A stretch of DNA of 64,000 nt from Aquarana catesbeiana (Eukaryota; Chordata; Amphibia; Anura; Ranidae), in NCBI RefSeq assembly GCF_042186555.1, contig NC_133329.1, positions 188,825,206 through 188,889,205 on the forward strand, in the 5' to 3' direction. This document shows positions 29,401-39,839 of the stretch, piece after piece (position 1 is the stretch's first letter; each line of letters starts with the position of its first letter). The position numbers and the translations under genes are program-made. Under the pieces are notes generated by a model that saw nothing but the letters and a program-made list of their open reading frames with translations, did not search any database and was not told the DNA's origin.

Positions 29401-32294
29401 CTTCTTCCCCTTCTTGCCCTTCCCCTTCTTCCCCTTCCCCTTCTTCCCCTTCCCCTTCTTGCCCTTCCCCTTCTTGCCCTTCTTGCCCTTCTTCCCCTTC
29501 CCCTTCTTGCCCTTCTTGCCCTTCTTCCCCTTCTTCCCCTTCTCCCCCTTCTTCCCCTTCTTGCCCTTCTTGCCCTTCTTCCCCTTCTCCCCCTTCTTCC
29601 CCTTCTTGCCCTTCCCCTTCTTGCCCTTCCCCTTCTTGCCCTTCCCCTTCTTCCCCTTCCCCTTCTTCCCCTTCCCTTTCTTCCCCTTCTTCCCCTTCTT
29701 CCCCTTCGCCTTCTTCCCCTTCTTCCCCTTCTTCTTCCTCTTCTTCCCCTTCTTCTTCCTCTTCTTCCCCTTCTTCTTCCCCTTCTTGCCTTTCTTCTTC
29801 CTCTTCTTCCCCTTCTTGCCCTTCTTCCCCTTCTTCTTCCCCTTCTTCCCCTTCTTCCCCTTCTTCCCCTTCTTCCCCTTCTCCCCCTTCTTCCCCTTCT
29901 TGCCCTTCCCCTTCTTGCCCTTCTTGCCCTTCTTCCCCTTCCCCTTCTTCCCCTTCCCCTTCTTCCCCTTCTCCCCCTTCTTCCCCTTCTCCCCCTTCTT
30001 CCCCTTCTTGCCCTTCCCCTTCTTGCCCTTCCCCTTCTTGCCCTTCTTGCCCTTCTTCCCCTTCCCCTTCTTCCCCTTCTTCCCCTTCTTCCCCTTCTCC
30101 CCCTTCTTCCCCTTCTTGCCCTTCCCCTTCTTCCCCTTCCCCGTCTTCCCCTTCTTGCCCTTCCCCTTCTTGCCCTTCTTCCCCTTCTTGCCCTTCTTCC
30201 CCTTCTTGCCCTTCTTGCCCTTGCCCTTCTTGCCCTTCTTGCCCTTCTTGCCCTTGCCCTTCTTCCCCTTCTTGCCCTTCTTGCCCTTGCCCTTCTTGCC
30301 CTTCTTGCCCTTCCCCTTCTTGCCCTTCTTGCCCTTCCCCTTCTTGCCCTTCTTCCCCTTCCCCTTCTTGCCCTTCTTCCCCTTCCCCTTCTTCCCCTTC
30401 CCCTTCTTCCCCTTCTCCCCCTTCTTCCCCTTCTCCCCCTTCTTCCCCTTCTTGCCCTTCCCCTTCTTGCCCTTCCCCTTCTTGCCCTTCTTGCCCTTCT
30501 TCCCCTTCCCCTTCTTCCCCTTCTTCCCCTTCTTCCCCTTCTCCCCCTTCTTCCCCTTCTTGCCCTTCCCCTTCTTCCCCTTCCCCGTCTTCCCCTTCTT
30601 GCCCTTCCCCTTCTTGCCCTTCTTCCCCTTCTTGCCCTTCTTCCCCTTCTTGCCCTTCTTGCCCTTGCCCTTCTTGCCCTTCTTGCCCTTCTTGCCCTTG
30701 CCCTTCTTCCCCTTCTTGCCCTTCTTGCCCTTGCCCTTCTTGCCCTTCTTGCCCTTCCCCTTCTTGCCCTTCTTGCCCTTCCCCTTCTTGCCCTTCTTCC
30801 CCTTCCCCTTCTTGCCCTTCTTGCCCTTCCCCTTCTTGCCCTTCTTCCCCTTCCCCTTCTTCCCCTTCTTCCCCTTCCCCTTCTTCCCCTTCCCCTTCTT
30901 CCCCTTCCCCTTCTTGCCCTTCCCCTTCTTGCCCTTCTTGCCCTTCCCCTTCTTGCCCTTCTTGCCCTTCCCCTTCTTGCCCTTCTTGGCCTTCCCCTTC
31001 TTGCCCTTCTTCCCCTTCCCCTTCTTGCCCTTCTTCCCCTTCCCCTTCTTGCCCTTCTTCCCCTTCCCCTTCTTGCCCTTCTTCCCCTTCTTCCCCTTCT
31101 CCCCCTTCTTCGCCTTCTTGCCCTTCCCCTTCTTGCCCTTCTTGCCCTTCTTCCCATTCCCCTTCTTCCCCTTCCCCTTCTTCCCCTTCCCCTGCTTCCC
31201 CTTCCCCTTCTTCCCCTTCTTCCCCTTCTCCCCCTTCTTCCCCTTCTTGCCCTTCCCCTGCTTCCCCTTCCCCTTCTTCCCCTTCCCCTTCTTGCCCTTC
31301 CCCTTCTTGCCCTTCTTGCCCTTCTTCCCCTTCCCCTTCTTCTTCTTGCCCTTCTTCTTCTTGCCCTTCTTCTTCTGGCCCTTCTTCTTCTTGCCCTTCT
31401 TGCCCTTCTTGCCCTTCTTGCCCTTCTTGCCCTTCTTGCCCTTCTTGCCCTTGCCCTTCTTGCCCTTGCCCTTCTTGCCCTTCCCCTTCTTGCCCTTCTT
31501 CCCCTTCTTGCCCTTCTTCCCCTTCTTCCCCTTCTTGCCCTTCTTCCCCTTCTTGCCCTTCCCCTTCTTCCCCTTCCCCTTCTTCCCCTTTCCCTTCTTG
31601 CCCTTCCCCTTCTTCTTCTTGCCCTTCTTCTTCTTGCCCTTCTTCTTCTTGCCCTTCTTGCCCTTCTTGCCCTTCTTGCCCTTGCCCTTTTTGCCCTTCC
31701 CCTTCTTGCCCTTCCCCTTCTTGCCCTTCTTGCCCTTCTTCCCCTTCTCCCCCTTCTTCCCCTTCTTCCCCTTCTTCCCCTTCTTCCCCTTCTTCCCCTT
31801 CCCCTTCTTGCCCTTCTTGCCCTTCTTCCCCTTCCCCTTCCCCTTCTTCTTCTTGCCCTTCTTCTTCTTGCCCTTCTTCTTCTGGCCCTTCTTTTTTCTT
31901 GCCCTTCTTGCCCTTCTTGCCCTTCCCCTTCTTGCCCTTGCCCTTCTTGCCCTTCCCCTTCTTGCCCTTCCCCTTCTTGCCCTTCCCCTTCTTGCCCTTC
32001 TTCCCCTTCTTGCCCTTCTTCCCCTTCTTGCTCTTCTTCCCCTTCTTGCCCTTCCCCTTCTTCCCTTCCCCTTCTTCCCCTTCCCCTTCTTCCCCTTCCC
32101 CTTCTTGCCCTTCCCCTTCTTCTTCTTGCCCTTCTTCTTCTTGCCCTTCTTACCCTTCTTGCCCTTCTTGCCCTTCTTGCCCTTGCCCTTTTTGCCCTTC
32201 CCCTTCTTGCCCTTCCCCTTCTTGCCCTTCCCCTTCTTGCCCTTCTTGCCCTTCTTCCCCTTCTTGCCCTTCCCCTTCTTCCCCTTCCCCTTCT
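26480..32294. repeat. Approximately 2.8-3.2 kb tandem duplication inside the array
   Basis: Landmark variants recur at near-constant offsets: the ccctttc variant at 26863 and 29674 (2811), cgcc at 26896 and 29707 (2811), gtcttcccc at 27311 and 30143 (2832), and ttcgcc at 27860 and 31112 (3252). From 28457 to 29294 the sequence equals 31457-32294 at offset exactly 3000, with one visible mismatch (29136). The junction is near 29294. Length shifts between landmarks come from internal smaller duplications, for example a 444-bp one at 30143 and 30587. Confidence 0.8.
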
Positions 32295-32690
32295 TCCCCT
32301 TCCCCTTCTTGCCATTCCCCTTCTTGCCCTTCCCCTTCTTGCCCTTCTTGCCCTTCTTCCCCTTCCCCTTCTTCTTCTTCTTCTTCCCCTTCTTCTTCTT
32401 CTTCTTCCCCCTCTTGCCCCTCTTGCCCCTCTTGCCCCTCTTGCCCTTCTTCCCCTTCTTCCCCTTCTTGCCCTTCCCCTTCTTGCCCTTCCCCTTCTTC
32501 CCCTTCTTCCCCTTCTTCCCCTTCTTCCCCTTCTTGCCCTTCTTGCCCTTCTTCCCCTTCTTGCCCTTCCCCTTCTTGCCCTTCCCCTTCTTCCCCTTCT
32601 TCCCCTTCTTCCCCTTCCCCTTCTTCCCCTTCTTCTTCCTCTTCTTGCCCTTCTTGCCCTTCTTGCCCTTCCCCTTCTTGCACCTCTTGC

Positions 32691-32980
32691 CCTTCTTCCC
32701 CTTCTTCTTGCCCTTCTTCTTGCCCTTCTTCCCCTTCTTCTTGCCCTTCTTCTTGCCCTTCTTCCCCTTCTTCTTGCCCTTCTTCTTGCCCTTCTTCCCC
32801 TTCTTCTTGCCCTTCTTCTTGCCCTTCTTCCCCTTCTTCTTGCCCTTCTTCTTGCCCTTCTTCCCCTTCTTCTTGCCCTTCTTCTTGCCCTTCTTCCCCT
32901 TCTTCTTGCCCTTCTTCTTGCCCTTCTTCCCCTTCTTCTTGCCCTTCTTCTTGCCCTTCTTCCCCTTCTTCTTGCCCTTC
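32691..32980. repeat. 33-bp tandem repeat
   Basis: The unit is CCCCTTCTTCTTGCCC followed by TTCTTCTTGCCCTTCTT. About eight to nine perfect or near-perfect copies lie in a row, clearly a local homogenised block within the array. Confidence 0.85.
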
Positions 32981-33954
32981 TTCCCCTTCTTCTTCCCCTT
33001 CTTCCCCTTCTTCTTCCCCTTCTTCTTCCCCTTCTTCTTCCCCTTCTTGCCCTTCCCCTTCTTCCCCTTCTTGCCCTTCCCCTTCTTCCCCTTCTTCTTG
33101 CCCTTCTTGCCCTTCTTCTTGCCCTTCTTGCCCTTCTTCCCCTTCTTCCCCTTCTTCTTCCTCTTCTTGCCCTTCTTGCCCTTCTTCTTCCTCTTCTTGC
33201 CCTTCTTGCCCTTCTTCTTCCCCTTCTTCCCCTTCTTCTTCCTCTTCTTGCCCTTCTTGCCCTTCTTCTTCCTCTTCTTGCCCTTCTTGCCCTTCTTCTT
33301 CCTCTTCTTGCCCTTCTTGCCCTTCTTCTTCCCCTTCTTCCCCTTCTTCTTGCCCTTCTTCCCCTTCTTCTTCCTCTTCTTCCCCTTCTTCCCCTTCTTC
33401 TTGCCCTTCTTCCCCTTCTTCCCCTTCTTCTTCCTCTTCTTGCCCTTCTTGCCCTTCTTCCCCTTCTTCCCCTTCTTCCCCTTCTTCTTGCCCTTCTTCC
33501 CCTTCTTCCCCTTCTTCTTCCTCTTCTTGCCCTTCTTGCCCTTCTTCCCCTTCTTCCCCTTCTTCTTCCTCTTCTTGCCCTTCTTGCCCTTCTTCCCCTT
33601 CTTCCCCTTCTTCCCCTTCTTCTTGCCCTTCTTCCCCTTCTTCCCCTTCTTCTTCCTCTTCTTGCCCTTCTTGCCCTTCTTCCCCTTCTTCTTCCTCTTC
33701 TTCCCCTTCTTCCCCTTCTTCCCCTTCTTCTTGCCCTTCTTCCCCTTCTTCCCCTTCTTCTTCCTCTTCTTGCCCTTCTTGCCCTTCTTCCCCTTCTTCC
33801 CCTTCTTCCCCTTCTTCTTGCCCTTCTTCCCCTTCTTCCCCTTCTTCTTCCTCTTCTTGCCCTTCTTGCCCTTCTTCCCCTTCTTCTTCCTCTTCTTGCC
33901 CTTCTTCCCCTTCTTCCCCTTCTTCTTGCCCTTCTTCTTGCCCTTCTTGCCCTT

Positions 33955-34130
33955 CTTCCCCTTCTTCCCCTTCTTCTTGCCCTTCTTCCCCTTCTTCCCC
34001 TTCTTCTTGCCCTTCTTCCCCTTCTTCCCCTTCTTCTTGCCCTTCTTCCCCTTCTTCCCCTTCTTCTTGCCCTTCTTCCCCTTCTTCCCCTTCTTCTTGC
34101 CCTTCTTCCCCTTCTTCCCCTTCTTCCCCT
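33955..34130. repeat. 30-bp tandem repeat, first block
   Basis: Unit of two CTTCTTCCC words plus CTTCTTCTTGCC, 30 bp, about five to six copies. The same unit recurs at 34520-34810. Confidence 0.75.
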
Positions 34131-34519
34131 TCTTCTTCCCCTTCTTGCCCTTCCCCTTCTTCCCCTTCTTGCCCTTCCCCTTCTTCCCCTTCTTCTTGCC
34201 CTTCTTCCCCTTCTTCTTGCCCTTCTTGCCCTTCTTCCCCTTCTTCCCCTTCTTCTTGCCCTTCTTCCCCTTCTTCCCCTTCTTCTTCCTCTTCTTGCCC
34301 TTCTTGCCCTTCTTCCCCTTCTTCTTCCTCTTCTTGCCCTTCTTGCCCTTCTTCCCCTTCTTCTTCCTCTTCTTCCCCTTCTTCCCCTTCTTCCCCTTCT
34401 TCTTGCCCTTCTTCCCCTTCTTCTTCCTCTTCTTGCCCTTCTTGCCCTTCTTCCCCTTCTTCTTCCTCTTCTTGCCCTTCTTCCCCTTCTTCCCCTTCTT
34501 CTTGCCCTTTTTCTTGCCC

Positions 34520-34810
34520 TTCTTGCCCTTCTTCCCCTTCTTCCCCTTCTTCTTGCCCTTCTTCCCCTTCTTCCCCTTCTTCTTGCCCTTCTTCCCCTTC
34601 TTCCCCTTCTTCTTGCCCTTCTTCCCCTTCTTCCCCTTCTTCTTGCCCTTCTTCCCCTTCTTCCCCTTCTTCTTGCCCTTCTTCCCCTTCTTCCCCTTCT
34701 TCTTGCCCTTCTTCCCCTTCTTCCCCTTCTTCTTGCCCTTCTTCCCCTTCTTCCCCTTCTTCTTGCCCTTCTTCCCCTTCTTCCCCTTCTTCTTGCCCTT
34801 CTTCCCCTTC
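34520..34810. repeat. 30-bp tandem repeat, second block
   Basis: Same 30-bp unit as at 33955-34130, here about nine to ten identical copies. Flanking variants (a tttttct change at the left, CTTCTTCCTCTTCTTGCCC words at the right) differ from the first block, so this is a separate expansion or a duplicated and amplified copy. Confidence 0.78.
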
Positions 34811-35359
34811 TTGCCCTTCTTCTTCCTCTTCTTGCCCTTCTTGCCCTTCTTCCCCTTCTTCTTCCCCTTCTTGCCCTTCCCCTTCTTCCCCTTCTTGCCC
34901 TTCCCCTTCTTCCCCTTCTTCTTGCCCTTCTTCCCATTCTTCTTGCCCTTCTTGCCCTTCTTCCCCTTCTTCCCCTTCTTCTTGCCCTTCTTCCCCTTCT
35001 TCCCCTTCTTCTTCCTCTTCTTGCCCTTCTTGCCCTTCTTCCCCTTCTTCTTCCTCTTCTTCCCCTTCTTCTTCCCCTTCTTCTTCCTCTTCTTCTTCCT
35101 CTTCTTCCCCTTCTTGCCCTTCCCCTTCTTGCCCTTCCCCTTCTTCCCCTTCTTGCCCTTCCCCTTCTTCCCCTTCTTCTTGCCCTTCTTGCCCTTCTTC
35201 TTGCCCTTCTTGCCCTTCTTGCCCTTCTTCCCCTTCTTCTTGCCCTTCTTCCCCTTCTTCCCCTTCTTCTTCCTCTTCTTGCCCTTCTTGCCCTTCTTCC
35301 CCTTCTTCTTCCTCTTCTTCCCCTTCTTCTTCCCCTTCTTCTTCCTCTTCTTCTTCCTC

Positions 35360-36582
35360 TTCTTCCCCTTCTTGCCCTTCCCCTTCTTGCCCTTCCCCTT
35401 CTTCCCCTTCTTGCCCTTCCCCTTCTTCCCCTTCTTCTTGCCCTTCTTGCCCTTCTTCTTGCCCTTCTTGCCCTTCTTCCCCTTCTTCCCCTTCTTCTTC
35501 CTCTTCTTGCCCTTCTTGCCCCTCTTGCCCTTCTTCCCCTTCTTGCCCTTCTTGCCCTTCTTCCCCTTCTTGCCCTTCTTGCCCTTCTTCCCCTTCTTGC
35601 CCTTCTTGCCCTTCTTCCCCTTCTTCCCCTTCTTGCCCTTCTTGCCCTTCTTCCCCTTCTTGCCCTTCTTGCCCTTCTTCCCCTTCTTGCCCTTCTTGCC
35701 CTTCTTCCCCTTCTTGCCCTTCTTGCCCTTCTTGCCCTTCTTCCCCTTCTTGCCCTTCTTCCCCTTCTTCCCCTTCTTGCCCTTCTTCCCCTTCTTGCCC
35801 TTCTTGCCCTTCTTCCCCTTCTTCCCCTTCTTCCCCTTCTTCTTCCTCTTCTTGCCCTTCTTGCCCTTCTTGCCCTTCCCCTTCTTTCCCTTCCCCTTCT
35901 TGCCCTTCTTGCCCTTCTTCCCCTTCTTCCCCTTCCCCTTCTTCCCCTTCTTCCCCTTCTCCCCCTTCTTCTAATTCTTGCCCTTCCCCTTCTTCCCCTT
36001 CCCCTTCTTGCCCTTCCCCTTCTTGCCCTTGCCCTTCTTCCCCTTCTTCCCCTTCTTCCCCTTCTTTCCCTTCCCCTTCTTCCCCTCCTTCTTCTTCTTC
36101 CCCTCCTTCTTCTTCTTCCCCTCCTTCTTCTTCTTCCCCTCCTTCTTCTTCCCCCTCTTGCAATTCTTGCCCTTCTTGCCCTTCTTCCCCTTCTTCTTCT
36201 TCTTCTTCTTCTTCTTCTTCTTCTTCTTCTTCTTCTTCTTCCCCTTCTTCTTCTTCTTCTTCTTCCCCCTCTTGCCCCTCTTGCCCCTCTTGCCCTTCTT
36301 CCCCTTCTTCCCCTTCTTGCCCTTCCCCTTCTTGCCCTTCCCCTTCTTCCCCTTCTTGCCCTTCTTGCCCTTCTTGCCCTTCTTGCCCTTCTTCCCCTTC
36401 TTCCCCTTCTTCCCCTTCTTCCCCTTCTTCCCCTTCCCCTTCTTCCCCTTCTTCTTCCTCTTCTTGCCCTTCTTGCCCTTCTTGCCCTTCCCCTTCTTTC
36501 CCTTCCCCTTCTTGCCCTTCTTGCCCTTCTTCCCCTTCTTCCCCTTCCCCTTCTTCCCCTTCTTCCCCTTCTCCCCCTTCTT
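35360..36582. repeat. Approximately 612-bp higher-order repeat
   Basis: The rare word ctaattcttgccc occurs at 35971 and 36583, and the preceding ctcccccttctt and cttctttcccttccc landmarks recur with it, giving a period of 612 bp. A similar 622-bp period is seen between the ccttttgccc variants at 37951 and 38573. Confidence 0.65.
36190..36240. repeat. (TTC)n microsatellite
   Basis: An uninterrupted TTC run of about 15-16 units. Similar pure TTC runs occur at 37880-37910, 38365-38392, 41565-41610 and 47720-47770. These are the simplest units from which the 9-bp words could have arisen. Confidence 0.9.
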
Positions 36583-39127
36583 CTAATTCTTGCCCTTCCC
36601 CTTCTTCCCCTTCCCCTTCTTGCCCTTCCCCTTCTTGCCCTTGCCCTTCTTCCCCTTCTTCCCCTTCTTCCCCTTCTTTCCCTTCCCCTTCTTCCCCTTC
36701 TTCTTCCTCTTCTTCCCCTTCTTGCCCTTCTTGCGCTTCTTCCCCTTCTTGCCCTTCTTGCCCTTCTTGCCCTTCCCCTTCTTGCCCTTCTTCCCCTTCT
36801 TGCCCTTCTTCCCCTTCTTGCCCCTCTTGCCCTTCTTGCCCTTCTTGCCCTCCTTCCCCTTCTTGCCCTTCCCCTTCTTCCCCTTCCCCTTCTTCCCCTT
36901 CTTGCCCTTCCCCTTCTTCACCTTCCCCTTCTTCCCCTTCCCCTTCTTTCCCTTCTTCCCCTTCTTGCCCTTCTTGCCCGTCTTCCCCTTCTTCTTCACC
37001 TTCTTCCCCTTCTCCCCCTTCTCCCCCTTCTTGCCCTTCTTGCCCTTCTTCCCCTTCTTCCCCTTCTTCCCCTTCTTCCCCTTCCCCTTCTTCCCCTTCT
37101 TCCCCTTCTTGCTCTTCTTGCCCTTCTTCCCCCTTCTTCCCCTTCTTCCCCTTCTTGCCCTTCTTGCCCTTCTTGCCCTTCTTGCCCTTCTTCCCCTTCT
37201 TCCCCTTCCCCTTCTTCCCCTTCCCCTTCTTCCCCTTCTTCCCCTTCTTGCCCTTCTTCCCCTTCTTCCCCTTCTTCCCCTTCCCCTTCTTCCCCTTCTT
37301 CCCCTTCTTCCCCTTCCCCTTCTTCCTCTTCCCCTTCTTCCCCTTCTTGCCCTTCTTCCCCTTCTTCCCCTTCTTCCCCTTCTTCCCCCCCTTCCCGCCC
37401 TTCTTCCCCTTCCCGCCCTTCTTCCCCTTCCCGCCCTTCTTCCACTTCCCCTTCTTCCCCTTTTTCCCCTTCCCCTTCTTCCCCTTTTTCCCCTTCTTGC
37501 CCTTCCCCTTCTTCCCCTTCTTCCCCTTCTTCCCCTTCTTCCCCTTCTTCTTCCTCTTCTTCCCCTTCTTCTTCCTCTTCTTCCCCTTCTTCTTCCTCTT
37601 CTTGCCCTTCTTCCCCTTCTTCCCCTTCTTCTTCCCCTTCTTCCCCTTCCCCTTCTTCCCCTTCTTCCCCTTCTTCTTCCCCCTCTTCCCCCTCTTGCCT
37701 TTCTTGCCTTTCTTGCCCTTCTTGCCCTTCTTGCCCTTCTTCCCCTTCTTCTTCCCCTTCTTCTTCTTCTTCTTCCCCTTCTTCTTCTTCTTCTTCCCCT
37801 TCTTCTTCCCCCTCTTGCCCTTCTTGCCCTTCTTGCCCTTCTTGCCCTTCTTCCCCTTCTTCCCCTTCTTCCCCTTCCCCTTCTTCTTCTTCTTCTTCTT
37901 CTTCTTCTTCCCCTTCTTCTTCTTCTTCTTCCCCCTCTTGCCCCTCTTGCACCTTTTGCCCTTCTTGCCCTTCTTCCCCTTCTTGCCCTTCCCCTTCTTG
38001 CCCTTCCCCTTCTTGCCCTTCTTGCCCTTCTTCCCCTTCTTCCCCTTCTTGCCCTTCCCCTTCTTGCCCTTCCCCTTCTTCCCCTTCTTCCCCTTCTTGC
38101 CCTTCCCCTTCTTCCCCTTCCCCTTCTTCCCCTTCTTGCCCTTCCCCTTCTTCCCCTTCCCCTTCTTCCCCTTCCCCTTCTTCCCCTTCCCCTTCTTCCC
38201 CTTCTTCCCCTTCTTCCCCTTCCCCTTCTTCCCCTTCCCCTTCTTCCCCTTCCCCTTCTTCCCCTTCTTCTTCCTCTTCTTCCCCTTCTTCTTCCTCTTC
38301 TTCCACTTCTTCCCCTTTTTGCCCTTCCCCTTCTTCCCTTTCCCATTCTTCCCCTTCTTCCCCTTCTTCTTCTTCTTCTTCTTCTTCTTCTTCCCCTTCT
38401 TCTTCTTCTTCTTCCCCTTCTTCTTCCCCCTCTTTCCCTTCTTGCCCTTCTTGCCCTTCTTGCCCTTCTTGCCCTTCTTCCCCTTCTTCCCCTTCTTCCC
38501 CTTCCCCTTCTTCTTCTTCTTCCCCTTCTTCTTCTTCTTCTTCCCCCTCTTGCCCCTCTTGCACCTTTTGCCCTTCTTGCCCTTCTTCCCCTTCTTGCCC
38601 TTCTTGCCCTTCCCCTTCTTGCCCTTCCCCTTCTTGCCCTTCTTGCCCTTCTTCCCCTTCTTCCCCTTCTTGCCCTTCCCCTTCTTGCCCTTCCCCTTCT
38701 TCCCCTTCTTCCCCTTCTTGCCCTTCCCCTTCTTCCCCTTCCCCTTCTTCCCCTTCTTGCCCTTCCCCTTCTTCCCCTTCCCCTTCTTCCCCTTCCCCTT
38801 CTTCCCCTTCCCCTTCTTCCCCTTCTTCCCCTTCTTCCCCTTCCCCTTCTTCCCCTTCTTCCCCTTCCCCTTCTTCCCCTTCTTCTTCCTCTTCTTCCCC
38901 TTCTTCTTCCTCTTCTTCCACTTCTTCCCCTTTTTGCCCTTCCCCTTCTTCCCCTTCCCCTTCTTCCCCTTCCCCTTCTTCCCCTTCTTCCCCTTCTTCC
39001 CCTTCCCCTTCTTCCCCTTCCCCTTCTTCTCCTTCTTCCCCTTCTTCCCCTTCTTCCCCTTCCCCTTCTTCTCCTTCCCCTTCTTCCCCTTCTTCCCCTT
39101 CTTCTTCCTCTTCTTCCCCTTCTTCTT

Positions 39128-39839
39128 CGAATAGAGTTTAGGAAGGACAAAGATAGTCAACTGACAGCACCACATCCCATAATTGACTGTGAAGTGAAGA
39201 CAAGGGCTATATTAGCCTGTAAGGGGATAGGGGAAAAAAGAAGAGAAATATTCCCTTTTCCCCTGGGACTTTTAAGGTGCTTCTTAACTCAACGATTTAA
39301 ACAATAATTTCCGTACCAGTTATAAAATTATTATTTTTATTTGATAAAGATTAAAAACATCTGTGTCTCACATGGAAAGAAAGAGACATAATTCTAAAAA
39401 TGCTTCAACATAAATAATTAACATTATACAGTGCTACATAAAGCAACTACTTAAAGGTGCCATGACAATCTGCCGCTTGCTCGACATGTTTCGCTCAAAT
39501 GTGAGCTTCTTCAGGAGTATTTAAAGGCAAATGATTGTAGTGGACTCTGAATGATGAGAAAATGAGCAGAAATCAATACATCAATAGTTTAAATGTTATA
39601 CAGAATATATACAAAATATAACCCAAGATATTGGATTTGGTTAATAAAGTAAGTACAGAACACTATAGTATATATACATAAATCAAATAAACCAAACAAT
39701 TATAAGTAAAGAAGATTTTAATTTGCATATCTTACCAAGCTGTAGTACAACCATGTAGCGTAAATGCCCGCATAAGATGGAGCTGATGCCAACTTAGAAA
39801 TGGGGGATTCTCATAAAGGTGGAGCCTCACTGTCATAAG
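39128..39839 (-). mobile_element. PLE pLTR-like segment inside the array, copy 1
   Basis: A 712-bp island of ordinary sequence starting cgaatagagtttagg and ending cactgtcataag, with pyrimidine array on both sides. On the minus strand it carries a hammerhead-like ribozyme (39471-39518). Such ribozymes are established features of PLE pseudo-LTRs. The rest is AT-rich and non-coding. It recurs at 43211-43937 with a few substitutions and a 15-bp length difference. I infer a PLE terminal fragment; no RT or GIY-YIG coding is present. Confidence 0.65.
39471..39518 (-). ncRNA. Hammerhead-ribozyme-like motif, copy 1
   Basis: Read on the minus strand: CUGAAGA (39514-39508, fits the CUGANGA core), one extra A, a perfect 5-bp stem GCUCA/UGAGC with loop CAUU (39506-39493), then GAAA (39492-39489) and CAUGUCGAG. 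CUGANGA, helix II and GAAA are the conserved hammerhead parts. Helix III would be very short and palindromic (around CAUG), as in PLE-borne hammerheads thought to act as dimers. The extra A before helix II departs from the consensus, so self-cleavage is uncertain. Confidence 0.6.

Larger units (their letters stand above)
23986..39127. repeat. Polypyrimidine array, block 1 (about 15.1 kb)
   Basis: Almost every base on the plus strand is C or T, with scattered single G and very rare A. The words are CCCCTT (6 bp) and CTTCTTCCC or CTTCTTGCC (9 bp) in changing order, plus 10-bp and 8-bp CTTCTTCTCC-type units at the start. The minus strand is purine. No stop codon can form on either strand except at the rare A positions, so all six frames are open for kilobases. 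Such purine-pyrimidine mirror tracts are known to form triplex (H-DNA) structures. No gene is supported. Confidence 0.97.

Noticed and set aside
23986..39127. CRISPR-like or satellite array with spacers
   Set aside because: There are no unique spacers between constant repeats; the units are microsatellite words in a eukaryotic context.
23871..39134. Open frame of 5087 codons on the plus strand, and similar multi-kilobase frames on both strands across the array
   Set aside because: They exist because stop codons need both T and A or G combinations absent from pure pyrimidine or purine sequence. Six overlapping frames are open at once, products are low-complexity, and none has a domain.
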